From Clostridia bacterium (GTDB lineage Bacteria; Bacillota; Clostridia; Christensenellales; DTU072), in the NCBI GenBank assembly GCA_024685275.1, contig JAIKVY010000189.1, positions 1 to 41,099 on the forward strand: 41,099 nucleotides of DNA, in the 5' to 3' direction. Position 1 is the stretch's first letter; every line of letters begins with the position of its first letter. Shown piece by piece: positions 26,158 through 34,985 of this stretch. The translations under genes were made by a program, and so were the position numbers. Under the pieces are notes generated by a model, which did not search any database, had not been told where the DNA came from, and worked only from the letters and a program-made list of their open reading frames with translations.

Positions 26158-27246
26158 TTATATATTTCTTGTTTTTATTGCAAAATCAACATTGATATAA
26201 TTATCATCATCAACAATTGCATAACCAAAATTACCTTTAGTTGCTACAACTGCATTTTTAATTGATTCTATTTTACTTAAATCTGATGCTTTAAATAAAA
26301 CACAAGTTCTCTTTTTGCCAGCTACTCTTTCCTTTACTAATCTAGGATAGTTTACTGAATTAACAATGTTTCCATTTTCAATGTAATCTACTAATTGTTT
26401 TCCTGCCATAACAGCACAATTATCTTCAGCTTCTTCTGTGCTAGCTCCTAAATGTGGTAAAACAATAATGTTTTTAGAATTAATTACATTCTCTGATGGG
26501 AAATCAACAACATATTTTCGAACCTTTCCAGTTTCAATAGCTGCTTTTAAATCATCAACATTAACTATTTCACCTCTAGCCATATTTAATATAATTACAC
26601 CATCTTTCATTGAATTAATAACATTGCTATTAATTAAATTCTTTGTTGATTCAATATATGGAACGTGAATAGTAATGTAGTCAGCGTTTTTAACTACTTC
26701 ATCAAAAGAAGCTACTTTAACTTTGCTATTTAATTTTGAAGCATCTGGTAAAAATGGATCATATCCAATTACATTCATTCCTAAATTCACAGCAGCATCA
26801 GCAACCAATCTTCCAATAGCGCCTAAACCAATAACACCTAATGTCTTTCCAAAAATTTCTGTTCCAGCAAATTGGCTTTTCCCTTTTTCAGCAGTTTTAG
26901 CTGTATTTTCTGTAACTGTATTTATCCAATTGCTTCCACCAATGATATCTCTACTAGCAATGAACAATCCACAAATAACTAATTCTTTAACTGCATTAGC
27001 GTTTGCTCCTGGAGTATTAAATACAACAACTCCACTTTCAGCCATTCTTTCAACGGGAATATTATTAACTCCAGCTCCAGCTCTTGCTATTGCAACTAAT
27101 TTATCATTAACTTCATATTCTGCCATTTGTGCACTTCTAACTAAAATACCATCTGGATTAGTAAATTCTTCTCCTAATTGATAATTTGAGTTAAACACTT
27201 CTTCTATTTTTGCACTTATTTTATTTAATTTTTTGATTTCGTACAT
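26158..27246 (-). CDS. serA: D-3-phosphoglycerate dehydrogenase
   Basis: A 362-residue NAD-dependent 2-hydroxyacid dehydrogenase that oxidises 3-phosphoglycerate in the first step of serine synthesis. GAGVNNIP is the substrate-side loop; VIGLGAIGRLVAD is the NAD-binding glycine loop; ILNMARGEIVN carries the catalytic Arg; VLPHLGASTEEAE carries the catalytic His. It is short: after about residue 285 only some 75 residues remain, a reduced regulatory end compared with ACT-bearing enzymes of 390-530 residues. It is 21 bases after serC with GAGG as ribosome site, so the two steps are co-expressed. Confidence 0.92.
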   Translation of the reverse strand: MYEIKKLNKISAKIEEVFNSNYQLGEEFTNPDGILVRSAQMAEYEVNDKLVAIARAGAGVNNIPVERMAESGVVVFNTPGANANAVKELVICGLFIASRDIIGGSNWINTVTENTAKTAEKGKSQFAGTEIFGKTLGVIGLGAIGRLVADAAVNLGMNVIGYDPFLPDASKLNSKVKVASFDEVVKNADYITIHVPYIESTKNLINSNVINSMKDGVIILNMARGEIVNVDDLKAAIETGKVRKYVVDFPSENVINSKNIIVLPHLGASTEEAEDNCAVMAGKQLVDYIENGNIVNSVNYPRLVKERVAGKKRTCVLFKASDLSKIESIKNAVVATKGNFGYAIVDDDNYINVDFAIKTRNI

Positions 27247-27267
27247 TTTTTGCCTCTAAATAAATTA

Positions 27268-28359
27268 TTATTTGTTTTCCATTTCGAATTTCTTCATGAA
27301 TGAAATTAATTTTTCAACACCTTCAACTGGCATAGAGTTATATATACTTGCTCTTAAACCACCAACAAGTTTATGTCCCTTTAATGAAACTAATCCATTT
27401 TGTCCAGCTTCTTTTACAAATTTAGCGTCTAAGTCAGCATTTGGAGTTACGAATGTAACGTTCATTATTGATCTATCTTCTTTTCTAACAATATTTGTAT
27501 AGAAGTTTGAGTTATCAAGATAATCATATAATAATCCAGCTTTATATTTATTTTGTTTGTAGATTGCTTCAACACCACCAAATTTCTTTAAATATCTAAA
27601 GTTGAGCATTGCAATATATGTTGAATAAGTACATGGAGTATTGTATAAACTATCTTTAGATGCTTGTGTTCTATATTGCATTAAAATTGGTGTAAATGGT
27701 AATGGTTCACAATTATCTACTGCATCTTTTCTAACAACAACAATTGTTAATCCGCTTGGTGCAACATTCTTTTGTGCTCCAGCATAGATAAGCTTAAATT
27801 TATTAACATCAACTGGTTCACTTAAAATATTACTACTCATATCAGCGACTAAGTTATTTACATTTGGGAATTTTGTATATCTTGTACCAAAAATTGTGTT
27901 ATTTGATGTGATATGAACATAATCTGTATTTTCTCTATATTCAAGTGTATCAACATCTGGAATATATGAATATTTAGATTCTTTTGTGTTAGCTAAACAT
28001 TTAATATCTCCATATCTACATGCTTCTTCATATGCTTTTGAAGCAAAGTTTCCTGTAACAATATAATCTGCTTTCTTTCCATTCTTTTCTGTTAAAAGAT
28101 TAAGTGGAACTGCTGAAAATTGTGTTGTAGCACCACCTTGTAAGAATAAAACATAATATTTCGAATCATCAACATTGAATAATTCTTTGAATAAAGCGAT
28201 AGCTTCATTATGAATAGCGTCATATGTCTTGCTTCTATGACTCATTTCTAAAGCTGACATGCCACTACCTAAACAATTTAACATTTCTTTTTGAGCTTCT
28301 AATAAAACTTCTTCTGGTAACATTGATGGACCAGCAGAAAAATTGAATACGTCTCTCAT
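27268..28359 (-). CDS. serC: Phosphoserine aminotransferase
   Basis: A 363-residue PLP enzyme that converts 3-phosphohydroxypyruvate and glutamate to phosphoserine, the second step of serine synthesis. NFSAGPSMLP opens it; MSHRSK is the phosphate-binding stretch; LFLQGGATTQF and YAGAQKNVAPSG with the PLP Lys197 are diagnostic. Length is normal. AAGGAG at a good distance precedes the ATG. It leads the serC-serA unit from a strong promoter flanked by two palindromes. The third enzyme, SerB, is not in the window. Confidence 0.96.
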   Translation of the reverse strand: MRDVFNFSAGPSMLPEEVLLEAQKEMLNCLGSGMSALEMSHRSKTYDAIHNEAIALFKELFNVDDSKYYVLFLQGGATTQFSAVPLNLLTEKNGKKADYIVTGNFASKAYEEACRYGDIKCLANTKESKYSYIPDVDTLEYRENTDYVHITSNNTIFGTRYTKFPNVNNLVADMSSNILSEPVDVNKFKLIYAGAQKNVAPSGLTIVVVRKDAVDNCEPLPFTPILMQYRTQASKDSLYNTPCTYSTYIAMLNFRYLKKFGGVEAIYKQNKYKAGLLYDYLDNSNFYTNIVRKEDRSIMNVTFVTPNADLDAKFVKEAGQNGLVSLKGHKLVGGLRASIYNSMPVEGVEKLISFMKKFEMENK

Positions 28360-28387
28360 TTTAATCTCCTTGAAAACCTTTTTTACT

Positions 28388-28405
28388 TTAGTAATTTATT
28401 ACTAA
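28388..28405 (-). promoter_or_regulatory. Palindrome in the serC leader
   Basis: TTAGTAA-N4-TTACTAA, a perfect 7-base inverted repeat just after the expected transcription start. It could be an operator or a leader hairpin. Confidence 0.55.
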
Positions 28406-28419
28406 CTTTTAGTTAAGTG

Positions 28420-28448
28420 ATTTTAGCAAATTGACATATTGATGTCAA
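28420..28448 (-). promoter_or_regulatory. serC promoter with overlapping palindrome
   Basis: On the minus strand TTGACA (28448-28443), a 17-base spacer and TAAAAT (28425-28420). The -35 lies inside TTGACAT-N4-ATGTCAA (28448-28431), a perfect inverted repeat that could bind a repressor. Confidence 0.8.
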
Positions 28449-28505
28449 ACAAATAGGCCTTTATTTTGAAGTTTTAAATATGAAATATTTAATATATTAT
28501 ATGAT

Positions 28506-29426
28506 TTAATCTATCTCAGAATTAGTTATCAAAAGCTTTAATTCTTCTATTGAATTTGTTTTAAAAACTAGATCTTTAAACTGCTTTGAATTTCTCTTTC
28601 CTTTAACATAATGAGAAATTTGTGCTTTCATTTGATTAAGTTGTACTTTAGCTGGCAAGAAGGAAATGAAATCTATGTGTTTTAGGATTAGTTCTTTTAT
28701 CGAAACTTCAACTTTTTTACCTTGAAGCTCAGCAAAGATTTGTGGGTTACCTATTGCTCCTCTAGCTATAGTAACATAATCAACTCCAGTATCTAACATA
28801 TTTTTGTATGAGTCTTTATTAGTTACATCTCCGTTCCCAGAAACTGGAATAGTTAAAGCTTGTTTTAGAAGTGCAATTGATTCTAAATCTACTTTTCCTG
28901 AATACATTTCTTCTCTTGTTCTACCATGAAGAGTCACTAAACTAGCTCCACTTTCTTGTGCCGCTAACCCACATTCAATATAGTTATTTCTTCCTTCTGA
29001 TCCTTTACGTAATTTAACTGTAACTAGTTTTTCAGGAGTTGATTTTTTTATCGCTTTTACTATGTCGCTTATTTTTTCCGGTGTTTTCATTAATGCACTT
29101 CCGTCACCATTTTTATATACTTTGGGAACCGGACAACCACAATTTATATCAATTATTTTAAACTTTGAAAGTATTGGAAATTCTACTACTTCACTAAATA
29201 CACTTGGATTAGAACCAAATAATTGAACACCTGTATTCATTTCATCTTTAGATAAAGTTAGAAGTTCCTCTGTTTGTTTATTCTTATAGTGCAATGCTAA
29301 AGCTGATACCATTTCTGTAAAGCATAGTCCTGCTCCAAAATGTGTTGAGAGACTTCTTAATCCACAATCTGAAAACCCTGCTATTGGAGCTAATATTAAT
29401 TTACTATTATTTATTGTTAAATCCAT
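28506..29426 (-). CDS. tRNA-dihydrouridine synthase (Dus)
   Basis: A 306-residue FMN enzyme that reduces uridine to dihydrouridine in tRNA. LAPIAGFSDCGLR is the FMN-binding start; DINCGCPVPKVYKNGDGSAL contains the catalytic Cys; VTVKLRKG, LHGRTREEMYSG, VSGNGDV and IARGAIGNP complete the barrel motifs. It resembles the DusB group of Firmicutes. It follows MazG with only 4 bases between, so both are in one operon. Confidence 0.93.
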   Translation of the reverse strand: MDLTINNSKLILAPIAGFSDCGLRSLSTHFGAGLCFTEMVSALALHYKNKQTEELLTLSKDEMNTGVQLFGSNPSVFSEVVEFPILSKFKIIDINCGCPVPKVYKNGDGSALMKTPEKISDIVKAIKKSTPEKLVTVKLRKGSEGRNNYIECGLAAQESGASLVTLHGRTREEMYSGKVDLESIALLKQALTIPVSGNGDVTNKDSYKNMLDTGVDYVTIARGAIGNPQIFAELQGKKVEVSIKELILKHIDFISFLPAKVQLNQMKAQISHYVKGKRNSKQFKDLVFKTNSIEELKLLITNSEID

Positions 29427-29430
29427 ATTG

Positions 29431-30423
29431 TTAGTTATCTTTCTTTAATAGTTCTTTTGCTTTATTGTAATATTCATCTAAGGTTTTTATATCCAATGAC
29501 TTTATATCAAGATTATCTTCTTCTATTAGTTTATATAACAATCTAAATCTTTTTTCGAATTTATCGATTGTTTTACATAAAGCTACTTCTGGATCGATAT
29601 TTGCTCTTCTTAATATATTTACTACACTAAAAAGAATATCTCCTGCTTCATTTTCTTTTTCATTGCTTTGTGCTTCTTCAAATTCCTTTATTTCTTCATA
29701 TATTTTTTGTATTGTTTCTTCTTCATTAGGAAATTCAAAATTAACTTTTGCGACGTATTTTTGAATCTTAGCTGCTCTTTGAAGTGCTGTAAAATTTCTT
29801 GGAACTTTATCTATTTTATCTATAACTGTTTTTTGTCCCTTTTCTTTCTCTTTTGCTGCTTCCCAATATATGAGTGCTTCTTGAGCATTATTTGCTTTAT
29901 CTAAGCCAAATATGTGCGTATGACGAGTAATTAATTTTTTACATAAATTTGTAATTACATCAATATGATTAATCGAACCAGCTTGCTCAGTCATTATTGC
30001 TGTAAATACACTTTGAAGTAATACATCTCCACACTCTTCTTGAATAGCCAATTCATCTTTAGAATTAATAGCATCAACTAATTCGTAACTCTCTTCAATA
30101 ATGTTTGTTCTTATAGTTTCTGGTGTTTGTACTTTATCCCAAGGACAGCCATCTTCATCACGTAATCTTCTAATTATTTCAACTAGATCACAATACCCAT
30201 ATCTTGTTTTCTCTGTTAATGATTTTGGTATTATTTCTATCGTTGTTGAATCTAATTCTTCTTTTTTTACATCGCCAAAAAACATATTTATTTTTTCAAG
30301 TACTTTTTGTTTTTCATCTGGCTTGATATCTACTATACGTAAAGAAAGATTAGTATCAAAACTATTTGCTTTCCTATCTAAAAAATATGCTGAATCTATT
30401 ATTGTTATATTTACTGTTTTCAT
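29431..30423 (-). CDS. mazG: MazG nucleotide pyrophosphohydrolase with short N-terminal addition
   Basis: A 330-residue MazG that hydrolyses nucleoside triphosphates to monophosphates and pyrophosphate, a housekeeping role. Two MazG repeats are seen: EESYELVDAI with EECGDVLLQ, and EEIKEFEEAQ with EAGDILFSVV, each with the EExxE/ExxD magnesium sites. CPWDKVQTPETIRTN is the usual start of the first. About 75 residues precede it; in many Firmicutes this place holds a methyltransferase-like YabN domain, which is not present. The frame opens at 30528, but GAGGAA just before ATG 30423 and a hairpin upstream favour 30423. Confidence 0.9.
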   Translation of the reverse strand: MKTVNITIIDSAYFLDRKANSFDTNLSLRIVDIKPDEKQKVLEKINMFFGDVKKEELDSTTIEIIPKSLTEKTRYGYCDLVEIIRRLRDEDGCPWDKVQTPETIRTNIIEESYELVDAINSKDELAIQEECGDVLLQSVFTAIMTEQAGSINHIDVITNLCKKLITRHTHIFGLDKANNAQEALIYWEAAKEKEKGQKTVIDKIDKVPRNFTALQRAAKIQKYVAKVNFEFPNEEETIQKIYEEIKEFEEAQSNEKENEAGDILFSVVNILRRANIDPEVALCKTIDKFEKRFRLLYKLIEEDNLDIKSLDIKTLDEYYNKAKELLKKDN

Positions 30424-30442
30424 ATTCCTCTTTTTAAAATAA

Positions 30443-30474
30443 AATTCATATCCAGTTTGTGCTAAATATGAATT
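30443..30474 (-). terminator. Hairpin between yhhN-like and mazG genes
   Basis: AATTCATAT pairs perfectly with ATATGAATT (9 pairs) around a 14-base loop, followed on the minus strand by TTATTTT. It may stop part of the transcription from upstream before mazG. Confidence 0.5.
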
Positions 30475-30508
30475 ATATTTATTTTTTCTTTTTAATTTTT
30501 TCCTTTTT

Positions 30509-31252
30509 TTATTGCATAAAAAATACAAATGTAGCTATACATATTTGAGCAGCATAGTATAAAAGATGATTAATTACGCAAAGTGTATTATCTTTTCCTC
30601 TACCGCCAAAATACATTGTTGTTAAAACTAAATCAGATAATAAGAATAGGATGTAGCCAATTGATAATAATGGAATATTATTCAATTCATTCTTCTTTGC
30701 TACTGCCCATAAAGCGATGCTTATTGCTGTCATGAATAATAAAACGAAAGCATAAATGATAGAGATAATGGTAAATTTACCAAAATTCAATTTCATAAGT
30801 TTTTCGCCTAATATTATCATTAAAAATGCTACTACTGCTGATACAGCTAAACAAATTCCTATCATTGACCAACTAATAACTGCTCCACCAAAGAATAGTA
30901 TTAATGCAACAAAATAAAGAATATGTCCTAAACCAAATGAGATCATTCCACCATATAAATATGCGCCTTCTTCTGGAGTCTTTAAATAAACAACTTTTAA
31001 GTCTAAAACGATATCTCCAATTAAACCAAATATTAATCCAGCGACCATAAATATGGCTGTTCTATTTGTTCCAACGCCAGTTTTCCCACCAGCATAAATT
31101 GCGGTAACAGCGATAGCAATAACTGCACAAGAAGCTGCTGCTTTAATTAAAGTTGTAATAACGCCCCATGTGTTGTTTTTATTAGCTAGCATAACTCTAA
31201 AGCCTAAAAATACAACAACTAATACGGATGCAATAATAATTGAAACAACCAT
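30509..31252 (-). CDS. YhhN family (lysoplasmalogenase-like) membrane protein
   Basis: A 247-residue multi-pass membrane protein of the YhhN/TMEM86 family, some members of which hydrolyse the vinyl-ether bond of lysoplasmalogens. GLIFGLIGDIVLDLK and, near the end, YILFLLSDLVLTTMYFGG carry the two conserved Asp residues of the family active site. About eight helices fill the chain. Its start overlaps the stop of the acyl-CoA-ligase-like gene by one base (TAATG), with AAGGAG as ribosome site, so the two are translationally coupled. Confidence 0.75.
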   Translation of the reverse strand: MVVSIIIASVLVVVFLGFRVMLANKNNTWGVITTLIKAAASCAVIAIAVTAIYAGGKTGVGTNRTAIFMVAGLIFGLIGDIVLDLKVVYLKTPEEGAYLYGGMISFGLGHILYFVALILFFGGAVISWSMIGICLAVSAVVAFLMIILGEKLMKLNFGKFTIISIIYAFVLLFMTAISIALWAVAKKNELNNIPLLSIGYILFLLSDLVLTTMYFGGRGKDNTLCVINHLLYYAAQICIATFVFFMQ

Positions 31253-32895
31253 TATTTATTTTCTCCTTTTTCTTCTAACTCTTCATAGTATCTATAATTT
31301 GTTTTACCAATACCATTTAACTCTAATTTATCTACTTGGATTATCTCCTTTGGAACAGCGTAAGGTAATATACCTGCTCTTATAGCATTTTCTATTTTTT
31401 GTTTTAATCCCATTGTTAAAGTTAGTCCTTCATTAAGTATTACAAGTAATTTAAGGCATGGCTTTTTCCTATTAGTAACAGTTCTAACCGCACAAGCATT
31501 AACTACTTCTGGAACTGAAACAGCGACAGCTTCAACTTCTTGTGGATATATATTTACACCACCTATTATTATCATTCTCTTTACTCTTCCACGATAATAT
31601 AAGTATCCTTCTTCATCAATAATCGCTCTATCACCAGTTTTAATCCAAACATCACCATTTTCATCTGTTATTAAAATATCATTTTCAACTTTACTCTTAT
31701 AATATCCAGACATAACTGAAGGTGTACATATATATAAATCCCCTTCTGTATTTGGTGGAACTTCTTTATTATCAACCATAATTTTTTCTCTTACATTACA
31801 AATAGGTTTTCCAACCGTTCCGCCTGGTTTACATTCCAAATTAATATTTGTAACAGATGATGTTTCGCTTAATCCAAATCCTTCACAAACTATACAATCT
31901 GAACCATTTCTTCTTAATATTTCATTACTCTTTTCAAGTAATGTTTCATCTAATTTATCACCGCCTATAAACATAGCTTGAAGTTTTTTAAGGTGAGCAC
32001 CATTAAAATTAGGAGAATTAATAACTTTTCTTAGCATGTTAGGAACAAGGCAAATCAAAATATGATCCCCTTTAAATTGCCTAATGATTTTTGCTGTTTG
32101 AAATGGATCAAATGCAATTTGTAAATGTGCTGAACCAAAATACATCATAAAATGAACACATACTCCTAATCCAAATCCATGGAATAATGGTAAACTCATT
32201 ATCATTCTGTGATCTGGCATAAAGTTAAGTACTGGATCAACTGAATTATATATATTTTGTGATAATTCATTAAGTGCTCTATTTGATAAAATAACTGTTT
32301 TAGGTTCTCCTGTCGTTCCGCTTGAATGCAAGTATACAGCAGGGTCATCCCCTGTAATATTTCTTGAAGAAACAGGTGTAGATAATATACTATTTGAACC
32401 AAATGTAATTGCTTTAGAATAATTTACAACATTCAATCCATGGAAATTTCTTGGCTCAGTAAACCAAACTAGTCTTAAGAAACCTCTAACATAATGACTA
32501 ATTGAACAACCAATTACCATGATGTTTAATCCTTTAAGAGTTTTTTCATGGTTCTTTATGAACCTATCAAACATAAAGATTATTTTTGTGTCTGATTCCT
32601 TAACTATTCTAACCAATGCTTCTGGCCCAATTTTAGGATGAACAATATTTGCAACCGCACCAACGGTATTTATTGCATATAAAGCAACTATTGCTTCTGG
32701 CATGTTAGGCATGCAAATAATAATACTATCACCTTTTTTTACATCAACTGCTCTTAAATATTTTGCAATTTTCTGAATATCAGAAAAAAACCTTTTTGCG
32801 TGTATAACTCTGTTATAATATGTAAGCTTAACTTGGTTAGGATTAATATTATTTGAGAGTATATAATTAATCATTGATTGATTAGTGTTAGCCAT
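31252..32895 (-). CDS. AMP-dependent acyl-CoA synthetase/ligase
   Basis: A 547-residue adenylate-forming enzyme expected to activate a carboxylic acid, likely a fatty acid, as acyl-AMP and transfer it to CoA. YLHSSGTTGEPKTVILSN is the P-loop-like motif A3; EGFGLSETSSV is A5; IKTGDRA and YYRGRVKRMIIIGGVNIYP are A7 and A8. The catalytic C-terminal Lys is GKTNYRYYEEL near the end. It sits between a PAP2 phosphatase and a YhhN-type gene, which points to membrane-lipid turnover. The true acid is not readable. Confidence 0.87.
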   Translation of the reverse strand: MANTNQSMINYILSNNINPNQVKLTYYNRVIHAKRFFSDIQKIAKYLRAVDVKKGDSIIICMPNMPEAIVALYAINTVGAVANIVHPKIGPEALVRIVKESDTKIIFMFDRFIKNHEKTLKGLNIMVIGCSISHYVRGFLRLVWFTEPRNFHGLNVVNYSKAITFGSNSILSTPVSSRNITGDDPAVYLHSSGTTGEPKTVILSNRALNELSQNIYNSVDPVLNFMPDHRMIMSLPLFHGFGLGVCVHFMMYFGSAHLQIAFDPFQTAKIIRQFKGDHILICLVPNMLRKVINSPNFNGAHLKKLQAMFIGGDKLDETLLEKSNEILRRNGSDCIVCEGFGLSETSSVTNINLECKPGGTVGKPICNVREKIMVDNKEVPPNTEGDLYICTPSVMSGYYKSKVENDILITDENGDVWIKTGDRAIIDEEGYLYYRGRVKRMIIIGGVNIYPQEVEAVAVSVPEVVNACAVRTVTNRKKPCLKLLVILNEGLTLTMGLKQKIENAIRAGILPYAVPKEIIQVDKLELNGIGKTNYRYYEELEEKGENK

Positions 32896-32923
32896 TGAAA
32901 ATTATTTCCTTTTATCTTTTGTA

Positions 32924-34036
32924 TTAGTCTTTGTTATCTTCCGTGTTTTCTATTTTTTCTTCAACTACTTCTTTATTTTCAGTTTCTGCTGTAGAATCCT
33001 CAACTACCTCAGAAGTTGTTTCTGTTTGTTCTTGAATTACTTCATTATAGGCGCCCATACAAACAAATACTTTGCTCATCTTCTTTCCTTTTGATGCAGC
33101 TTTTCTAAAGGCATTTACAATAGCAAATGAAGCGAAGCAACTTAATGTTCCGATTGTTGCACCAAATAAAACGTCTGATAAGAAATGTGCTCTATTAACT
33201 ATTCTTGAAATACCAACTAGAACTGTAAATGCTGCTGCAACAAGAATATATATAATCTTGTGTTTCTTTAACTTTTCAAATAATTCTGGTAAATACAAAA
33301 TTACAAATGATAAAGCAGCTGAACATGTATGTCCACTTGGGAATGACTTGAATGCATCAGATTCTGGAGCGCCAGCACTATCTGGTACATAATAGGTATA
33401 ATAATCTGGATTATTAGCATTCTTATTTTTACCCAAATTAGGCATCCACCAAGGAGTAAATCCAGAAGCATCTTGGTCTCCATTACCAATTGGCATATTT
33501 CTAAATCTTTGTCTTGTCCATATACGTTTTAAAACTTCTGTAACAGCCATGCTAATAGCCAAAGCTAAGAGCATAACTACTGCTAAAATAGCAAGTTTTG
33601 CTAATACTTTCTTATCCATTTTTGAAACTGCAAATAAAGACATTCCTGTTAAACCTAAAGCAAAGATAACAGAATATAATGTTAAGAATCTGTATGGAAG
33701 CATATCTGCTGGGAATCCATATGATGTTCCACTAAATTGTCCCATTGTATAACGACATACTAAGAACCAACCTACAAATGTTGCTATTCCCCAAAATATC
33801 TTTAATACAATTCCAACCTTATTATCAATTGTGCATGCGCCGAATAAGAATGCACATGCTACTGGAATAAAGAAATACCCCCAGAATTCGCCAAAAAATC
33901 TAAAGAATTGTCCGAACACACTGTTAGCATTTCCGATTGCTTTATTTAATTCTAAATCATAAAATGATGCAAGCGTTAAAATTACAGCAAACAATACAAC
34001 CCAAACAATAATACCAATTAGCGTTTGTTTTTTCAT
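32924..34036 (-). CDS. PAP2-superfamily membrane phosphatase
   Basis: A 370-residue integral membrane phosphatase. The three PAP2 motifs are visible: K170-x6-R177 (with Phe where Pro is usual), PSGH at 233-236 with the proton donor His236, and SR-x5-H-x3-D at 277-288. At least six helices surround them. About 60 acidic residues form a cytoplasmic tail at the C-terminus. Typical substrates are phosphatidic acid, phosphatidylglycerophosphate or undecaprenyl pyrophosphate. AAAGGAGG gives a strong start. It is followed 28 bases later by the ligase gene. Confidence 0.9.
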   Translation of the reverse strand: MKKQTLIGIIVWVVLFAVILTLASFYDLELNKAIGNANSVFGQFFRFFGEFWGYFFIPVACAFLFGACTIDNKVGIVLKIFWGIATFVGWFLVCRYTMGQFSGTSYGFPADMLPYRFLTLYSVIFALGLTGMSLFAVSKMDKKVLAKLAILAVVMLLALAISMAVTEVLKRIWTRQRFRNMPIGNGDQDASGFTPWWMPNLGKNKNANNPDYYTYYVPDSAGAPESDAFKSFPSGHTCSAALSFVILYLPELFEKLKKHKIIYILVAAAFTVLVGISRIVNRAHFLSDVLFGATIGTLSCFASFAIVNAFRKAASKGKKMSKVFVCMGAYNEVIQEQTETTSEVVEDSTAETENKEVVEEKIENTEDNKD

Positions 34037-34096
34037 TGTTAAATCCTCCTTTTTCCCTTACCTTATATATATTTAGCTTTAGTAACAATTTTTTTA

Positions 34097-34912
34097 TTAT
34101 TTTTTCATTATGCAATTTTTATAAAACTCATCAAAGCCATCTATTGAAATTTCATCTATCTTTCCTTGATCACATAATTTTGCAACATCTGGAATAATTG
34201 GTAATTCAAACACATTTTTAATATCAAATTCACTAGCAATTTTCTTTATATTGCTATCACCAAAAATATAATGTTTCTCTCCACATTTATCACATACATA
34301 ATATGAAAGATTTTGAATTACACCAAGAACTGGAATATCAAGTTCTTTTGCCATATTAACACCTTTAGCTACAATATCTGATACTAAATCTTGTGGACTG
34401 GTAACAACAACTATTCCTCTTATTGGGAATGATTGGAATATAGTTAAAGGAACATCTCCTGTTCCTGGAGGACAATCTACAAACATTGTATCAACATTCC
34501 CCCATTTAACATCTGTCCAAAATTGTTTTACTGCTCCAGCAATAATAGGACCACGCCAAATAACAGGTGCATGCTCATCTTCTAATAAGATGTTCATACT
34601 CATAATCTTTACGCCATTATTTGTTTCAACAGGATAAATTAATTCACCATCTGAATTTGCTTTATCATATACTCCGAAAATCTTTGGAATTGATGGGCCT
34701 GTGATATCTGCATCTATTATACCAATATCTTTATTTTGTCTTTTTGCACTACAAGCTAAAAGGCCTGTAACTAGAGATTTACCTACTCCACCTTTTCCAC
34801 TAATAATTGCAATAACATCTTTTATATCAGAATACGCATTTTGTTTTGCAATAAAATCTTCTTTTCCACATTTAGTTTCACAGCTATCGCATTTTCCATT
34901 ACAATCAGTCAT
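34097..34912 (-). CDS. Mrp/NBP35-type iron-sulfur cluster carrier ATPase
   Basis: A 271-residue P-loop ATPase of the Mrp/ApbC family that carries Fe-S clusters to apo-proteins. SGKGGVGKS is the deviant Walker A, DADITGPSIPKIFG and VDCPPGTGD are diagnostic, and YYVCDKCGEKHYIFG has the CxxC that holds the bridging cluster. The N-terminus adds CNGKCDSCETKCG, a four-Cys motif like that of NBP35 proteins. Length is typical. TTAGGAGG precedes the ATG. It lies between the giant lipoprotein and PAP2. Confidence 0.93.
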   Translation of the reverse strand: MTDCNGKCDSCETKCGKEDFIAKQNAYSDIKDVIAIISGKGGVGKSLVTGLLACSAKRQNKDIGIIDADITGPSIPKIFGVYDKANSDGELIYPVETNNGVKIMSMNILLEDEHAPVIWRGPIIAGAVKQFWTDVKWGNVDTMFVDCPPGTGDVPLTIFQSFPIRGIVVVTSPQDLVSDIVAKGVNMAKELDIPVLGVIQNLSYYVCDKCGEKHYIFGDSNIKKIASEFDIKNVFELPIIPDVAKLCDQGKIDEISIDGFDEFYKNCIMKK

Positions 34913-34930
34913 AAATCCTCCTAATTACGC

Positions 34931-34966
34931 AAAAGGTCGCCATACATTTATATTTATATGGCAACC
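34931..34966 (-). terminator. Terminator of the giant lipoprotein gene
   Basis: On the minus strand GGTTGCCATA pairs with TATGGCGACC (9 of 10), followed by TTTT. It separates the lipoprotein from mrp. Confidence 0.75.
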
Positions 34967-34985
34967 TAATGATTATTGTTTATTA

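Noticed and set aside
26723-27181. A 152-codon open frame on the plus strand inside serA
   Set aside because: It is antisense to a well-supported enzyme, has no ribosome site or recognisable domain, and mirrors the codon pattern of serA.
28360-28505. A T-box or other leader riboswitch before serC
   Set aside because: No T-box sequence (such as AGGGTGG) or specifier stem is present, and the promoter lies close to the start codon.
30424-30528. The longer MazG start at 30528
   Set aside because: It would overlap the yhhN-like gene end and add 35 Lys/Tyr-rich residues unlike MazG; the hairpin and GAGGAA point to 30423.
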